Below the pieces are notes generated by a model, which saw nothing but the letters and a program-made list of their open reading frames with translations, ran no database searches and was not told the origin of the DNA. A stretch of DNA of 64,000 nt from Rhizobium sp. RCAM05350 (lineage in GTDB: Bacteria > Pseudomonadota > Alphaproteobacteria > Rhizobiales > Rhizobiaceae): the NCBI GenBank assembly GCA_024426085.1, contig CP087971.1:194001-258000 (forward strand), written 5' to 3'. Below are positions 10,050 through 21,131 of the stretch, piece by piece. Made by a program: the position numbers and the translations under genes. Position 1 is the stretch's first letter. Each line of letters starts with the position of its first letter.

Positions 10050-10175
10050 AGTTCCCTGAGATTAGCTACGGCGAAATGCCATGAGCTAATCTGCTTTAGG
10101 TGAGCAGCGTGAAGCCGCTGCACACGGGAACCCGCGGTATTCCCTTCGATTTTCGGAAGGTGTTTCACCTTTTTT
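10050..10175 (+). ncRNA. Structured leader with intrinsic terminator upstream of nucleobase permease (candidate riboswitch)
   Basis: The 304-bp gap 9941-10244 contains no credible gene but several strong inverted repeats. Hairpin 1 pairs AGATTAGCT (10059-10067) with AGCTAATCT (10084-10092), and its loop can form an inner GGC/GCC stem. Hairpin 2 pairs GCAGCG (10104-10109) with CGCTGC (10116-10121). A third short stem lies at 10125-10134. They are followed by the terminator at 10157-10175. AGGTGA at 10098-10103 is exactly complementary to TCACCT at 10165-10170, so it could open the terminator. The arrangement is that of a transcription-attenuating riboswitch. Given the downstream permease, a purine or xanthine ligand is the natural guess. 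I cannot assign a known class by eye. Confidence 0.45.
10157..10175 (+). terminator. Intrinsic terminator in permease leader
   Basis: Stem AAGGTG (10157-10162), loop TTT, stem CACCTT (10166-10171) running into an unbroken T tract to 10175. Two further G-T wobbles can extend the stem at the base. It lies about 85 bp before the permease start, so it would terminate the leader transcript unless prevented. Confidence 0.6.
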
Positions 10176-10259
10176 GGTAAGGTCGCGCCCGGTCCCCCGC
10201 CATACAGTTAGCCGTCTCGGAGGAAATGAGGCGCTCGCAAAGGTATGGAGGAGATTACC

Positions 10260-11731
10260 TTGGCAACTACAGCAGAGGAAAATGCATTATCCAGTCGCCC
10301 TGAGGACGAAAAACTCAGCATCGGCGCAAACCTGGTCTATGGCCTTCAGCACGTTCTCACCATGTATGGTGGCATCGTCGCCGTACCGCTCATTCTTGGA
10401 CAGGCAGCGGGACTCAATACGAGTGAGGTCGGGCTGCTCGTCACAGCTTCGCTGTTCGCCGGCGGCCTCGCAACCATCTTGCAGACCATAGGGCTGCCGT
10501 TCTTCGGTAGTCGTCTGCCTCTTGTTCAGGGTGTCTCGTTCTCAGGCGTTGCGACGATGATCGCCATCTCCGGAAACGGCGGTATTCCGTCCATCCTCGG
10601 CGCGGTTATCGTGGCGTCGCTGATCGGCCTGCTGATCACGCCAGTCTTTTCGCGGATTATCCGCTTCTTTCCGCCGCTCGTTACCGGCATCGTGATTACC
10701 ACGATTGGCCTGACGCTTATGCCGGTCGCTGCATTCTGGGCCATGGGCGGCAACAGCAGTTCCCCCGAATTTCGGAAGCCCGGCCAATATCCAATTGGCT
10801 GCCGTAACCCTCGTCATCGTGCTTCTGCTTAGCAAGCTCGGAAGCGCTTCGATTTCGCGGCTTTCCATCCTGCTTGCGATCGTGATCGGGACAGGTATCG
10901 CCTATGTCGCCGGCATGACCGACTTTTCCCAGGTGGGCAACGGACCTATCTTTGCCTTTCCGACGATCTTTCACTTCGGCTATCCGACCTTTGAGCTCGC
11001 GGCGATCATTTCGATGATCATCGTCATCATGGTGACGCTGGTGGAAACGTCGGCAGACATTCTTGCCGTTGGCGAGATCGTCGAAACGAAGGTGGATTCT
11101 CGACGTCTGGGCGATGGACTTCGCTGATATGCTGTCGAGCATCATTGCGCCGGTGTTCGGCTCGTTCACGCAAAGCGCCTTTGCCCAGAACGTAGGGCTT
11201 GTCGCGGTGACCGGCATAAAGAGTCGGTATGTTGTCGCCACCGGCGGTGTTTTTCTCGTCGCCCTTGGTCTGCTTCCGGTGATGGGTCGCATCGTCGCGG
11301 CTGTTCCGAGTTCCGTTCTCGGCGGGGCCGGCATCGTGCTCTTCGGTACAGTGGCCGCGAGCGGGATTCGCACCCTTTCGAAGGTCGACTACAACAACAA
11401 TATGAACCTGATCATCGTGGCCACGTCGATCGGCTTCGGCATGATCCCGATCGCCTCGCCGGGTTTTTATGAACACTTCCCGGCATGGGTTGCGACAATC
11501 CTCCATTCCGGAATCAGTTCCGCTGCCTTGATGGCGATCAGCCTCAATCTCCTGTTCAACCACCTCACTATGGGAAACTCGGATCAGCAGTCGGTGTTCG
11601 TGGCCGGGACCGAGCGGATGATTCGATATCAGGACATCGCGCTTCTCCATGACGGTGATTACTTCCTCAATGGCAAGCTCTACGACGGTAAAGGCATCGA
11701 AGTACCATTGATACTTTCGGAAGCGCATTGA
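10260..11731 (+). CDS. Uracil-xanthine (NCS2) permease, frameshifted
   Basis: About 490 residues with shifts near 10770 (an extra T in the AATTT run would explain it) and near 11120. It has the regular alternation of hydrophobic segments of a 12-14 helix NCS2 transporter: GLQHVLTMYGGIVAVPLILG, PLVQGVSFSGVATMIAI, FPPLVTGIVITTIGLTLMPV, TLVETSADILAVGEI and FGSFTQSAFAQNVGLVAVTG. Members import xanthine, urate or uracil by proton symport across the inner membrane. A strong ribosome site GGAGGAG (10247-10253) sits 6 bp before a TTG at 10260, so that start is preferred over the ATG at 10245. The attenuator-like leader upstream suggests ligand-controlled expression. A deaminase follows. Confidence 0.9.
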
Positions 11732-11816
11732 GCCCGTGTTCAAACGAAGCCGGGACGGAGATGGCACCTTTTCGATCCGGCCGGCATCACCACATTGATT
11801 TTCAAGGGAAATGGAA

Positions 11817-12421
11817 ATGACACAACAGCATGAAACCGCCGGATTGCTCGACGCCCTTCTTGGCGCGATGGAAAGCGGCATTATTCCAGCCACCGAAGCG
11901 GGCGTTGCCTCCGGCAACAAGATCTTCGGCGCAGCACTTCTGAAGAAATCCGATCTTTCGACGGTCCTCGTCGAAACCAACAACGAAACAGAGAACCCTT
12001 TGTGGCACGGTGAGGTGCACACCTTGAAACGGTTCTATGAAATGACGGGATCGAACGACCGGACTCGCGTGACCTCATCTTCCTGTCGACCCACGAGCCC
12101 TGCTCGATGTGTCTTTCCGCGATCACATGGGCAGGCTTCGATAACTTCTTCTACTTCTTCAGCCATGAAGATTCGCGCGATGCGTTTTCCATTCCTCACG
12201 ATCTGAAGATCCTGAAGGAGGTGTTCACGCTTGAGCCTGGCGGCTACAACAGAACGAACGCATTTTGGAAGGGACAGTCGATCCATGGGCTCATCGACCG
12301 TGTCGCCGAGCCGCAACGGTCGCAGTTGAAGGACCGCGCTGCTGCAATCAGCCGCAAATATGACGAGCTATCAGCCGCGTATCAGGCAAGCAAGGCAGAC
12401 AACGCAATCCCCCTTAATTGA
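11817..12421 (+). CDS. Cytidine/nucleobase deaminase family protein, frameshifted
   Basis: About 200 residues, one shift near 12060. Zinc-dependent deaminase motifs are present: ENPLWHGEVHTLKRF with the His-x-Glu pair, and STHEPCSMCLSAITWAGF with the PCxxC cysteines. The C-terminal half (YNRTNAFWKGQSIHGLIDRV) is longer than in simple tRNA adenosine deaminases and suggests a small-molecule deaminase. It follows the nucleobase permease by about 85 bp on the same strand, so it probably deaminates an imported base or related compound in the cytoplasm. An alternative ATG lies six bases upstream at 11811. The region from 12422 to 12644 holds no gene that I can support. Confidence 0.8.
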
Positions 12422-12644
12422 TCCTCACCGCGCCTCTGCTGCTCCCTTAGCGCGCTGCTGGCGATTGAGTTCTCGCCGGTGGCGCGTTTGGCGGAGGGGG
12501 ATGCTCCTCTGTTGGTTGGTCATGGATGCGAGTTCCATAACAAACCTTACGTGATTTTCTTATGTAGCCGGATACATTCTATTTCCAAGTGCGACATGCC
12601 CATGGCTTCGCTCTGGAGTATTTGGTGCGCCCGCGTGATGCCCG

Positions 12645-13072
12645 TCAAGTCTTGCGTTTTCGGCAGTAGAGTTCCAGCCGGTGGCGGACGAGATCGTAGC
12701 CGAGTTCTGCGGCGATCTCAGCTTGCAACTGTTCGATCTTGTCAGAGCGGAACTCGATAACCGCGCCCGTGTCGATATCGATCAGGTGGTCGTGATGCGG
12801 GGCATCTGCGGTTTCAAATCGAGCCGTGGCACTTTCAAAGGCATGGCGATGCACGACGCCCTGCTGCTCCAGCGCCGAGAGCGTTCTGTAAACCGTCGAG
12901 AGTGAGACGGTGGCATCGATTTCCTTTGCCCGGCGATGCAATTCGCTTGCATCCGGGTGGTCTTCGGCAGTGGCGAGAATCTTCAGGATCGCCGCGCGTG
13001 GCGCGTCACGCGTACACCGCCGTCCCTCAGGACGCCCTCCAATTCCACAACACGATTCTGGTTCTGTTTCAT
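12645..13072 (-). CDS. mur: Fur family regulator, Mur-type (manganese)
   Basis: About 142 residues of the Fur fold. The winged helix has ILKILATAEDHPDASELHRR and VSLSTVYRTLSALEQQGVVH, and the metal-binding region is FETADAPHHDHLIDIDTGAV. The ATG at 13070-13072 begins MKQNQNRVVELEGVL. One shift near 13010 joins it to the main frame. Divergent placement next to sitABCD is the arrangement known from Ensifer meliloti and Rhizobium leguminosarum, where this Fur homologue represses sit in response to Mn(II). The palindrome at 13116-13136 in the shared promoter supports that role. A zinc (Zur) or iron role cannot be excluded from sequence alone. Confidence 0.8.
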
Positions 13073-13115
13073 GGCTGCACACTAGCCAAGCGCGGCAAGT
13101 TTGAAAATAGCCAGT

Positions 13116-13136
13116 TGCGAATGCTTCTCATTTGCA
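13116..13136. promoter_or_regulatory. Mur-type operator between mur and sitABCD
   Basis: Inverted repeat TGCGAAT-N7-ATTTGCA with one mismatch between arms. It lies 44 bp upstream of mur and 57 bp upstream of sitA. The TGCAAAT-type half sites resemble the Mn-responsive sequence described for rhizobial sit promoters. Binding by the adjacent Fur-family protein is inferred. Confidence 0.6.
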
Positions 13137-13193
13137 TTGACTTGTGCAGATCATTCACCTAGGTCTGTCAGCGACAATCAAAGGGAGTATGGA

Positions 13194-14099
13194 ATGATCG
13201 ATCAGACGAGACGCGCGATCCTGGCCGCAGCAACAGCACTGGCAGCCTTCGCGCTTGTTCAGGGAGCGGCGTCGGCGCAGGAGAAATTCAAGGCCGTTAC
13301 CACCTTTACCGTGATTGCCGACATGGCCAGGAATGTTGCAGGCGACGCCGCAACCGTCAGATCGATCACCAAGCCCGGGGCGGAGATGCACAACTACCAG
13401 CCGACGCCGCGCGATATCCTGAAGGCGCATGATGCCAAGCTGATCCTCTGGAATGGTCTCAATCTCGAACTCTGGTTTGAGAAGTTTTTCCAGAATTTCG
13501 ACGATGTCCCGGGCGTTGTCGTGTCCGAGGGCGTCGATCCCATGGGTATCGCCGAAGGCCCCTACAGCGGCAAGCCGAACCCGCACGCCTGGATGTCGCC
13601 TACGTCGGCGCTAATCTATGTCGACAATATCCGCGATGCTTTCGTCAAATACGACCCGGCCAATGCCGAAACCTACAAGGCCAATGCGGAAGCCTACAAG
13701 CAGAAGATCGAGGCGGCGATCGCGCCCATCCGCGCCGAGATTGGCAAGATTCCCGAAGACAAACGCTGGCTGGTGTCGAGCGAAGGTGCCTTCAGCTACC
13801 TGACCCGCGACTTCGGCCTGAAGGAACTCTATCTCTGGCCGATCAATGCCGACCAACAGGGCACGCCGCAGCAGGTTCGTAAGGTCATCGATGCCGTTCG
13901 CGCCAACAATATCCCGGTCGTCTTCTCCGAAAGCACGATTTCCCCCGATCCGGCCCAGCAGGTGGCGCGCGAGACAGGCGCAAAATACGGCGGCGTGCTC
14001 TATGTTGATTCCTTGAGCGAGGTGGACGGTCCGGTTCCAACCTATATCGACCTCCTGCGCGTCACGTCCGAAACCATCGCCAAAGGTCTTTCGCAATGA
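13194..14099 (+). CDS. sitA: Manganese ABC transporter substrate-binding protein
   Basis: Intact, 301 residues. A signal peptide ends near residue 29 ([13 protein letters not shown]). It has the cluster A-I metal-binding protein layout: [15 protein letters not shown] gives the first His, [18 protein letters not shown] the second His, and [20 protein letters not shown] the Glu and Asp region. It binds Mn(II), and possibly Fe(II), in the periplasm and delivers it to SitBCD. AAGGGAG precedes the ATG. The stop overlaps sitB (ATGA), showing translational coupling. A Mur-type operator lies directly upstream, so repression by manganese is expected. Confidence 0.93.
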   Translation: MIDQTRRAILAAATALAAFALVQGAASAQEKFKAVTTFTVIADMARNVAGDAATVRSITKPGAEMHNYQPTPRDILKAHDAKLILWNGLNLELWFEKFFQNFDDVPGVVVSEGVDPMGIAEGPYSGKPNPHAWMSPTSALIYVDNIRDAFVKYDPANAETYKANAEAYKQKIEAAIAPIRAEIGKIPEDKRWLVSSEGAFSYLTRDFGLKELYLWPINADQQGTPQQVRKVIDAVRANNIPVVFSESTISPDPAQQVARETGAKYGGVLYVDSLSEVDGPVPTYIDLLRVTSETIAKGLSQ

Positions 14100-15032
14100 A
14101 CCTTCAGGTTAACGCCCGGTCCGGGGAAGTGCCGGCACAGGGCAAGGCAGGCAGCGGCATCCGCGTTTCCGGCGCAACCGTGACCTATCGCAACGGCCAT
14201 CGCGCCTTGCTCGATGCCTCCTTCGAAATCCCGACCGGCACCATCACGGCGCTGGTCGGCGTCAACAGCAGCGGCAAGTCGACCCTGTTCAAGGCGATCA
14301 TGGGATTTGCCCGGCTGGCCCGCGGCGACATCTCGGTGCTTGGGCTTTCGGTGCCGGAAGCGCTGAAGAAGAACCTCGTTGCCTATGTGCCACAGGCCGA
14401 AGAGGTCGACTGGAATTTTCCGGTCCTCGTCGAAGACGTGGTGATGATGGGCCGCTACGGCCACATGAACATGCTGCGCATCGCCAGGAAGGCTGATCAT
14501 GATGCTGTCGAGGCCGCCCTTGCCCGTGTCGGCATGAGCGATTTCCGCAAGCGTCAGATCGGCGAGCTTTCCGGCGGCCAGAAGAAGCGTGTCTTTCTGG
14601 CGCGGGCGCTGGCGCAGGGATGGCCGCGTCATCCTGCTCGACGAACCCTTCACCGGCGTCGATGTGAAGACTGAGGACGCGATCATCCGCCTGTTGATCG
14701 GGTTGCGCGACGAAGGCCGGGTCATGCTGGTCTCCACCCACAATCTCGGCAGCGTGCCGGAATTCTGTGATCGCACGGTTCTTCTCAAAAACACCGTGCT
14801 TGCCTATGGCCCGACCGAAACCACGTTCACCCGGGAAAACCTCGAACTCGCCTTCGGCGGCGTGCTGCGCCATTTCGTGCTCGGAGGCGACAGCCTGCAT
14901 GACGATGCCGATCCGCGGCAAGTGTCGGTTATCACTGACGACGAGCGCCCGCTGGTCATGTACGGCGCCAAGGGCCAGATGGTGTCGCAACCGGCGAAGG
15001 TTGAGACCGATCCGGAGGCGGATGGCCAATGA
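14096..15032 (+). CDS. sitB: Manganese ABC transporter ATP-binding protein, frameshifted
   Basis: About 311 residues with one shift near 14620, just before the Walker B segment. Walker A is GVNSSGKST (the usual GVNGSGKS with Ser in place of Gly). The signature motif is LSGGQ in [18 protein letters not shown], Walker B is [12 protein letters not shown], and the switch His is in VSTHNLGSV. It has a long acidic C-terminal tail of about 60 residues ([17 protein letters not shown]), as in rhizobial SitB. It powers Mn(II) import with SitC and SitD. The start overlaps sitA and the stop overlaps sitC. Confidence 0.92.
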
Positions 15033-15888
15033 TCGCCATGCTGCTAGAGCCGTTTACCTATAACTACATGTTGAATGCCATGTGGGTGAGCGCGCTGGTC
15101 GGCGCGGTGTGCGCCTTCCTGTCGTCCTATCTGATGCTGAAGGGCTGGTCGCTGATCGGCGATGCGCTTTCGCACGCGATCGTTCAGGGCGTCGCCGGCG
15201 CCTATATGCTCGGCCTGCCCTTCTCGCTCGGCGCCTTCTTTTCCGGCGGGCTGGCTGCCGGCGCGATGCTGTTCCTCAACCAGCGCACCCGGCTGAAGGA
15301 AGACACCATCATCGGGCTGATCTTCACCTCCTTCTTCGGTCTCGGCCTGTTCATGGTGTCGCTGTCGCCGACATCGGTGAATATTCAGACGATCGTGCTC
15401 GGCAACATTCTCGCCATCACGCCGGCCGACACCCTGCAGCTTGCTCTCATCGGCGTGATCTCGCTGATCATCCTCACGGCCAAATGGAAGGACCTGATGG
15501 TCACCTTCTTCGACGAGAGCCATGCGCGCTCGATCGGCATCCCGACGACGTTTCTCAAGGTGCTGTTCTTCACCCTGTTGTCGGCCTGCACGGTCGCGGC
15601 GTTGCAGACGGTCGGCGCCTTTCTCGTCATTGCCATGGTGGTGACGCCCGGCGCGACCGCCTATCTACTCACCGATCGCTTTCCCCGGCTGATTATGATC
15701 AGCGTCGCGATCGGTGCGCTGACGAGCTTCTTCGGCGCCTATTTCAGCTATTTCCTCGACGGTGCCACCGGTGGCATCATTATTGTGCTGCAGACGCTGA
15801 TCTTTTCCTGGCCTTCGTCTTCGCCCCGAAACACGGGCTTCTTGCTGCCCGCAGGCGCACGGCTGAAGCGCTGGAGGTCGCCCGATGA
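15029..15888 (+). CDS. sitC: Manganese ABC transporter permease, frameshifted near 3' end
   Basis: About 286 residues. Some eight hydrophobic segments of the ABC-3 metal permease family are visible ([58 protein letters not shown]). Family motifs [20 protein letters not shown] and the cytoplasmic loop [20 protein letters not shown] are present. A shift near 15808 separates the last 26 residues ([15 protein letters not shown]), which resume in another frame and stop at 15886-15888. The ATGA overlap with sitD indicates a tight operon. It forms the inner-membrane channel together with SitD. Confidence 0.92.
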
Positions 15889-16736
15889 TTTCACTCGACA
15901 TGCTGCTCGCGGTCTTCGAATTCGGGTTCATGCGCAATGCGTTGCTGATCTCGGTGCTGGTGGCGATCCCGACCGCGATGCTTTCCTGCTTTCTCGTGCT
16001 GAAAGGCTGGTCGCTGATGGGCGACGCTATTTCGCACGCAGTCTTTCCAGGCGTCGTGATTTCCTACATCGTCGGCCTGCCGTTCGCCGTCGGCGCCTTT
16101 GCCGCCGGCATGTCCTGCGCGCTTCTGACCGGTTATCTCAAGGAAAACAGCCGTATCAAGCAGGATACGGTGATGGGCGTGGTCTTTTCCGGCATGTTCG
16201 GTTTTGGTCTGGTTCTCTACACCAAGATCCAGAGCGACGTGCATCTCGACCATATCCTCTTTGGCGACATGCTCGGCATCGCCTGGCCCGATATCCTCGA
16301 GACCGGCCTGATTGCACTGGTGACGACCGGCATCCTTGCAGGTCAAATGGCAGGACTTCCTGTTACACGCCTTCGATCCCGCGCAGGCAAAAGCTGTCGG
16401 TCTGCGCGTCAACTGGCTGCACTATGGGCTGCTCGCCCTTTTGTCGCTGACGATCGTCGGAGCATTGAAGGCCGTCGGGCTGATCCTCGCCATCGCCATG
16501 CTGATTGCACCTGGGGCTATTGCTTTCCTGATCACCCGCACGATGGGGATGATGCTTATCGTCGCCGTACTGGTCGCGACCGTAGCCTCCTTCTCCGGCG
16601 TCTACCTGTCGTTTTTCATCGACAGCGCACCGGCACCGACCATCGTGCTCCTGATGACATTGATCTTCATCGTCGCCTTCCTCTGGTCTTCGTGGCGGAC
16701 CGCTCGCATCGAGGCGCAGCGGACGATCGTCAGTGA
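15885..16736 (+). CDS. sitD: Manganese ABC transporter permease, frameshifted
   Basis: About 284 residues. The N-terminal half matches sitC family motifs (LKGWSLMGDAISHAVFPGVV, QDTVMGVVFSGMFGFGLVLY). A shift near 16340 moves the rest into the next frame (HAFDPAQAKAVGLRVNWLHY, GALKAVGLILAIAMLIAPGA). A second shift near 16730 would restore the first frame, whose TGA at 16734-16736 gives the expected family length. Without it the frame runs on over the antisense WGR gene, which is unlikely. It is the second membrane subunit of the manganese importer and the last gene of the sit operon. Confidence 0.9.
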   Translation: MISLDMLLAVFEFGFMRNALLISVLVAIPTAMLSCFLVLKGWSLMGDAISHAVFPGVVISYIVGLPFAVGAFAAGMSCALLTGYLKENSRIKQDTVMGVVFSGMFGFGLVLYTKIQSDVHLDHILFGDMLGIAWPDILETGLIALVTTGILAGQMAGLPVTRLRSRAGKSCRSARQLAALWAARPFVADDRRSIEGRRADPRHRHADCTWGYCFPDHPHDGDDAYRRRTGRDRSLLLRRLPVVFHRQRTGTDHRAPDDIDLHRRLPLVFVADRSHRGAADDRQ

Positions 16737-16779
16737 TCTTGATGAGGTTTTGTCGGGAGCTTCCTGTCCGCCGTGGCGC

Positions 16780-17049
16780 TTACGCGCGCCGCAGCTCGTC
16801 CAAGCGTCTCACGAGCTTGTAGCCCTTTCGACGCTTCTTCCGAAGGAGAGCGAGAAAATGGTCGACCGCCTGCGTCTCGTGCGCGAACAGGTCGACCCGC
16901 CACTGTCCATGCGTGCCGATGCGGCCCCAGTTGCGGACCAGAGAGGTGTCGCCAAACAGCGTCGGCCCGATAGACAGGGCGTAGAAGCGTGCCATGTTTT
17001 TTTCGGGATCGATCCGTTGAACGCGGAGGTGATAAGGTTGCGTGCTCAT
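16780..17049 (-). CDS. WGR domain protein
   Basis: Intact, 89 residues. It consists almost entirely of a WGR domain: MARFYALSIGPTLFGDTSLV, then RNWGRIGTHGQWRVDLF with the name-giving Trp-Gly-Arg. A basic tail follows (LLRKKRRKGYKLVRRLDELR). The WGR fold also occurs in PARP proteins and in MolR. Stand-alone short versions are common in rhizobia and their function is unknown; nucleic-acid binding is possible given the basic tail. The start at CAT 17047-17049 gives MSTQPYHLRVQRID. It is convergent with sitD and divergent from the VOC gene. Confidence 0.85.
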   Translation of the reverse strand: MSTQPYHLRVQRIDPEKNMARFYALSIGPTLFGDTSLVRNWGRIGTHGQWRVDLFAHETQAVDHFLALLRKKRRKGYKLVRRLDELRRA

Positions 17050-17145
17050 CATGCAAGAATCGCTCGAACGGCATTCCGCGTCCAATGAGAGTTTTGAATC
17101 GGTTACGCGTGTTCGATTCATGTTGCTGATGGATTGGGATCGCCA

Positions 17146-17550
17146 ATGAACATGCTTCACCATATTTCGTTTGGTGTGTCGAACATCGAGCGCTCGGCGC
17201 TGTTCTACGATGCTGTTCTTGCGCCGTTGGGCTACGTTCGCGTCTGGGAAGACATTAGCCCCGGTGCTGCCGACCAGGCCGTCGGCTACAGTATTCCCGA
17301 CGGCGGTGACAAATTCGCCATCAAACTTCGCCCGGAAGGACAGCGGCCGCCCGGGTCCGGCTTTCACCTCGCCTTTGCGGCCCCAAACCGGCGGGCCGTC
17401 GCAGATTTTCACAAGGCGGCGCTCGAAAAGGGTGGCCACGACAATGGCTGCCCCGGTCTGCGCGCGGCCTATGGTTCTCACTATTACGCAGCCTTCGTGA
17501 TCGATCCGGATGGCCACCCCATAGAGGCTGTTTTCAATTCATCCGAGTAA
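17146..17550 (+). CDS. VOC family (glyoxalase/dioxygenase superfamily) protein
   Basis: Intact, 134 residues, a single vicinal-oxygen-chelate module. It starts MNMLHHISFGVSNIERSALF, whose His after the first strand is a metal ligand. It ends AAFVIDPDGHPIEAVFNSSE, where the final Glu is the usual second ligand. The middle segment FHLAFAAPNRRAVADFHKAA is typical of the glyoxalase/bleomycin-resistance group. The reaction cannot be told from sequence. It overlaps the end of the convergent PLP-type gene by 12 bp. Confidence 0.88.
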   Translation: MNMLHHISFGVSNIERSALFYDAVLAPLGYVRVWEDISPGAADQAVGYSIPDGGDKFAIKLRPEGQRPPGSGFHLAFAAPNRRAVADFHKAALEKGGHDNGCPGLRAAYGSHYYAAFVIDPDGHPIEAVFNSSE

Positions 17551-18655
17551 GGCGCGCCGGCATATCCCGGATGCGGTCGTCAAACGATCCGGCCGCGCGA
17601 CGACCGGCCAGATAGCTGAAATCTCGCCCCGTTCGATGATGTTCACCACATCGACGAGGTTGGTGACAACGCAGGCGTGATTGGGCACGATGCGCAGCCT
17701 GTCACCGACCTTCAGATCGATCGGGCCTTCACTGACGAGTCGACCATGCTCTTCCGAAAGCTGGTCGATGGTGATATCGCCCCGGCCGAGCACATGGCCA
17801 TAGTCCGACAGGCCGAGCAGGTCGGAGGTCAGCGCCTTTGAACCGGCGTCGATGATGGCGCGATTGGCTGCGGGGACCGAAACGACGGTTGCGAGCACGG
17901 TCAGCGCGCAGTCGTCCCATGTGCAAGCGCCACGCGAGACCAGCGAGCGGTCGTTATAGACATAGGTTCCGGGCCGGTATTCGGTGGTCACCGGTGCCTT
18001 GGCCGCGTCCATCATCGACGGTGTGCCGCCCGACGTGATCACCGGAACCTTGATGCCTGCCGCTTCGATGAAAGCCTTGGCGCGGTTCATGAAGGATTCG
18101 ACAGCGGCCGCGTCGTTCGCCGGCGGATAGGTCATCAGGCCACCGAACACGAGGCCGGGCGCCTTGACGATCCGTTGCGCGAGCGCGGCTGCAGCTTCCG
18201 GGGTCGGCACGCCGCAGCGATCAGCCCCGGTGTTGCATTCCACCAGAACGCAGCAGCGGCGCCGGCTCTGAGGCAAAGGCGCCTGAGAGGCCGTCGATGA
18301 CGGTCTCGTTGTCGGCGACGACGCTCAATTCCACCTTGCGGGCAAGAGCGGCGAGATGGGCCAGCTTCTCTGCGCCGAGGATATTGTAGGTGATGAGGAC
18401 GTCCCGGATCTCCGGGCTGCCGGCAATCATGGCTTCGGCTTCGGATACTTTCTGGCAGGTAACGCCGATCGCCCCTGCCCGCAGCTGCATCTCGGCCACT
18501 GCCGGTAGCTTGTGCGTCTTGATATGTGGGCGAACTTTCAATCCATGCGCGTCAGCATAGGCCTGAAAACGGTCGATATTGCGCCGGGCTATGTCGAGAT
18601 CGACCAGGACGGCCGGAGTGCTCAGGGTCTGAAGCGTCGATAGGGCCTTGCTCAT
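17539..18655 (-). CDS. D-threonine aldolase / DSD1-like PLP enzyme, frameshifted
   Basis: About 371 residues with one shift near 18245. It has an alanine-racemase-like N-terminal barrel: STPAVLVDLDIARRNIDRFQ, then RPHIKTHKLPAVAEMQL, where the Lys of HIKTHK is the expected PLP lysine. Next come ECNTGADRCGVPTPEAAAAL and SGGTPSMMDAAKAPVTTEYR. The C-terminal beta domain has the metal-binding His-x-Cys pair in VPNHACVVTNLVDVV, as in metal-activated D-threonine aldolase and eukaryotic-type D-serine dehydratase. It probably cleaves or deaminates a D-3-hydroxyamino acid. It stands alone with 195 bp of non-coding sequence upstream (18656-18850), in which I see no clear signal. Confidence 0.85.
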
Positions 18656-18850
18656 AGGGTCTCCGAAAAGTCTGCTACAGTTTCAGGCGAAAGCGCTGCG
18701 CTGTCGCTCGGATTCCTATCTGGCAATGTCCCGGCAGTCCATGCACTCCGCGTGAATTGGGATATTCCGCTTCACCGTTTCGTTGCCACGATCCGGCAAA
18801 TAACGATCGGTGGCTATTCCGGTGGTCGCAAGCCCGCCGGAGCTAATGCG

Positions 18851-21018
<2,168 letters not shown>

Positions 21019-21098
21019 CGAATGAGCGCTTGAATGCACCCATTAATGCTCGCTGAATCCACGAGCGCGAGTTGCTTTCAGATTGCTCGACGAAGCAA

Positions 21099-21126
21099 AT
21101 CGGCGGCGCGTGCTCCCACCGCCGAT
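21099..21126. terminator. Putative bidirectional terminator between pobA and pcaF
   Basis: Eight-bp perfect stem ATCGGCGG / CCGCCGAT with a 12-nt loop, in the 113-bp space between two convergent genes. There is no long T tract, so it may act as a weak or Rho-assisted terminator. The call rests on position and symmetry. Confidence 0.45.
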
Positions 21127-21131
21127 TCCCG

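Noticed and set aside
10050-10175. Canonical purine (adenine/guanine) riboswitch
   Set aside because: The three-way junction core with its conserved pyrimidine-rich joining strands is not evident, so only a generic structured leader is claimed.
16737-17088. A C-terminal extension of SitD running to 17088
   Set aside because: It would overlap the WGR gene in antisense. The original sitD frame has a stop at 16734-16736 giving the normal family length, so a second indel is more likely.
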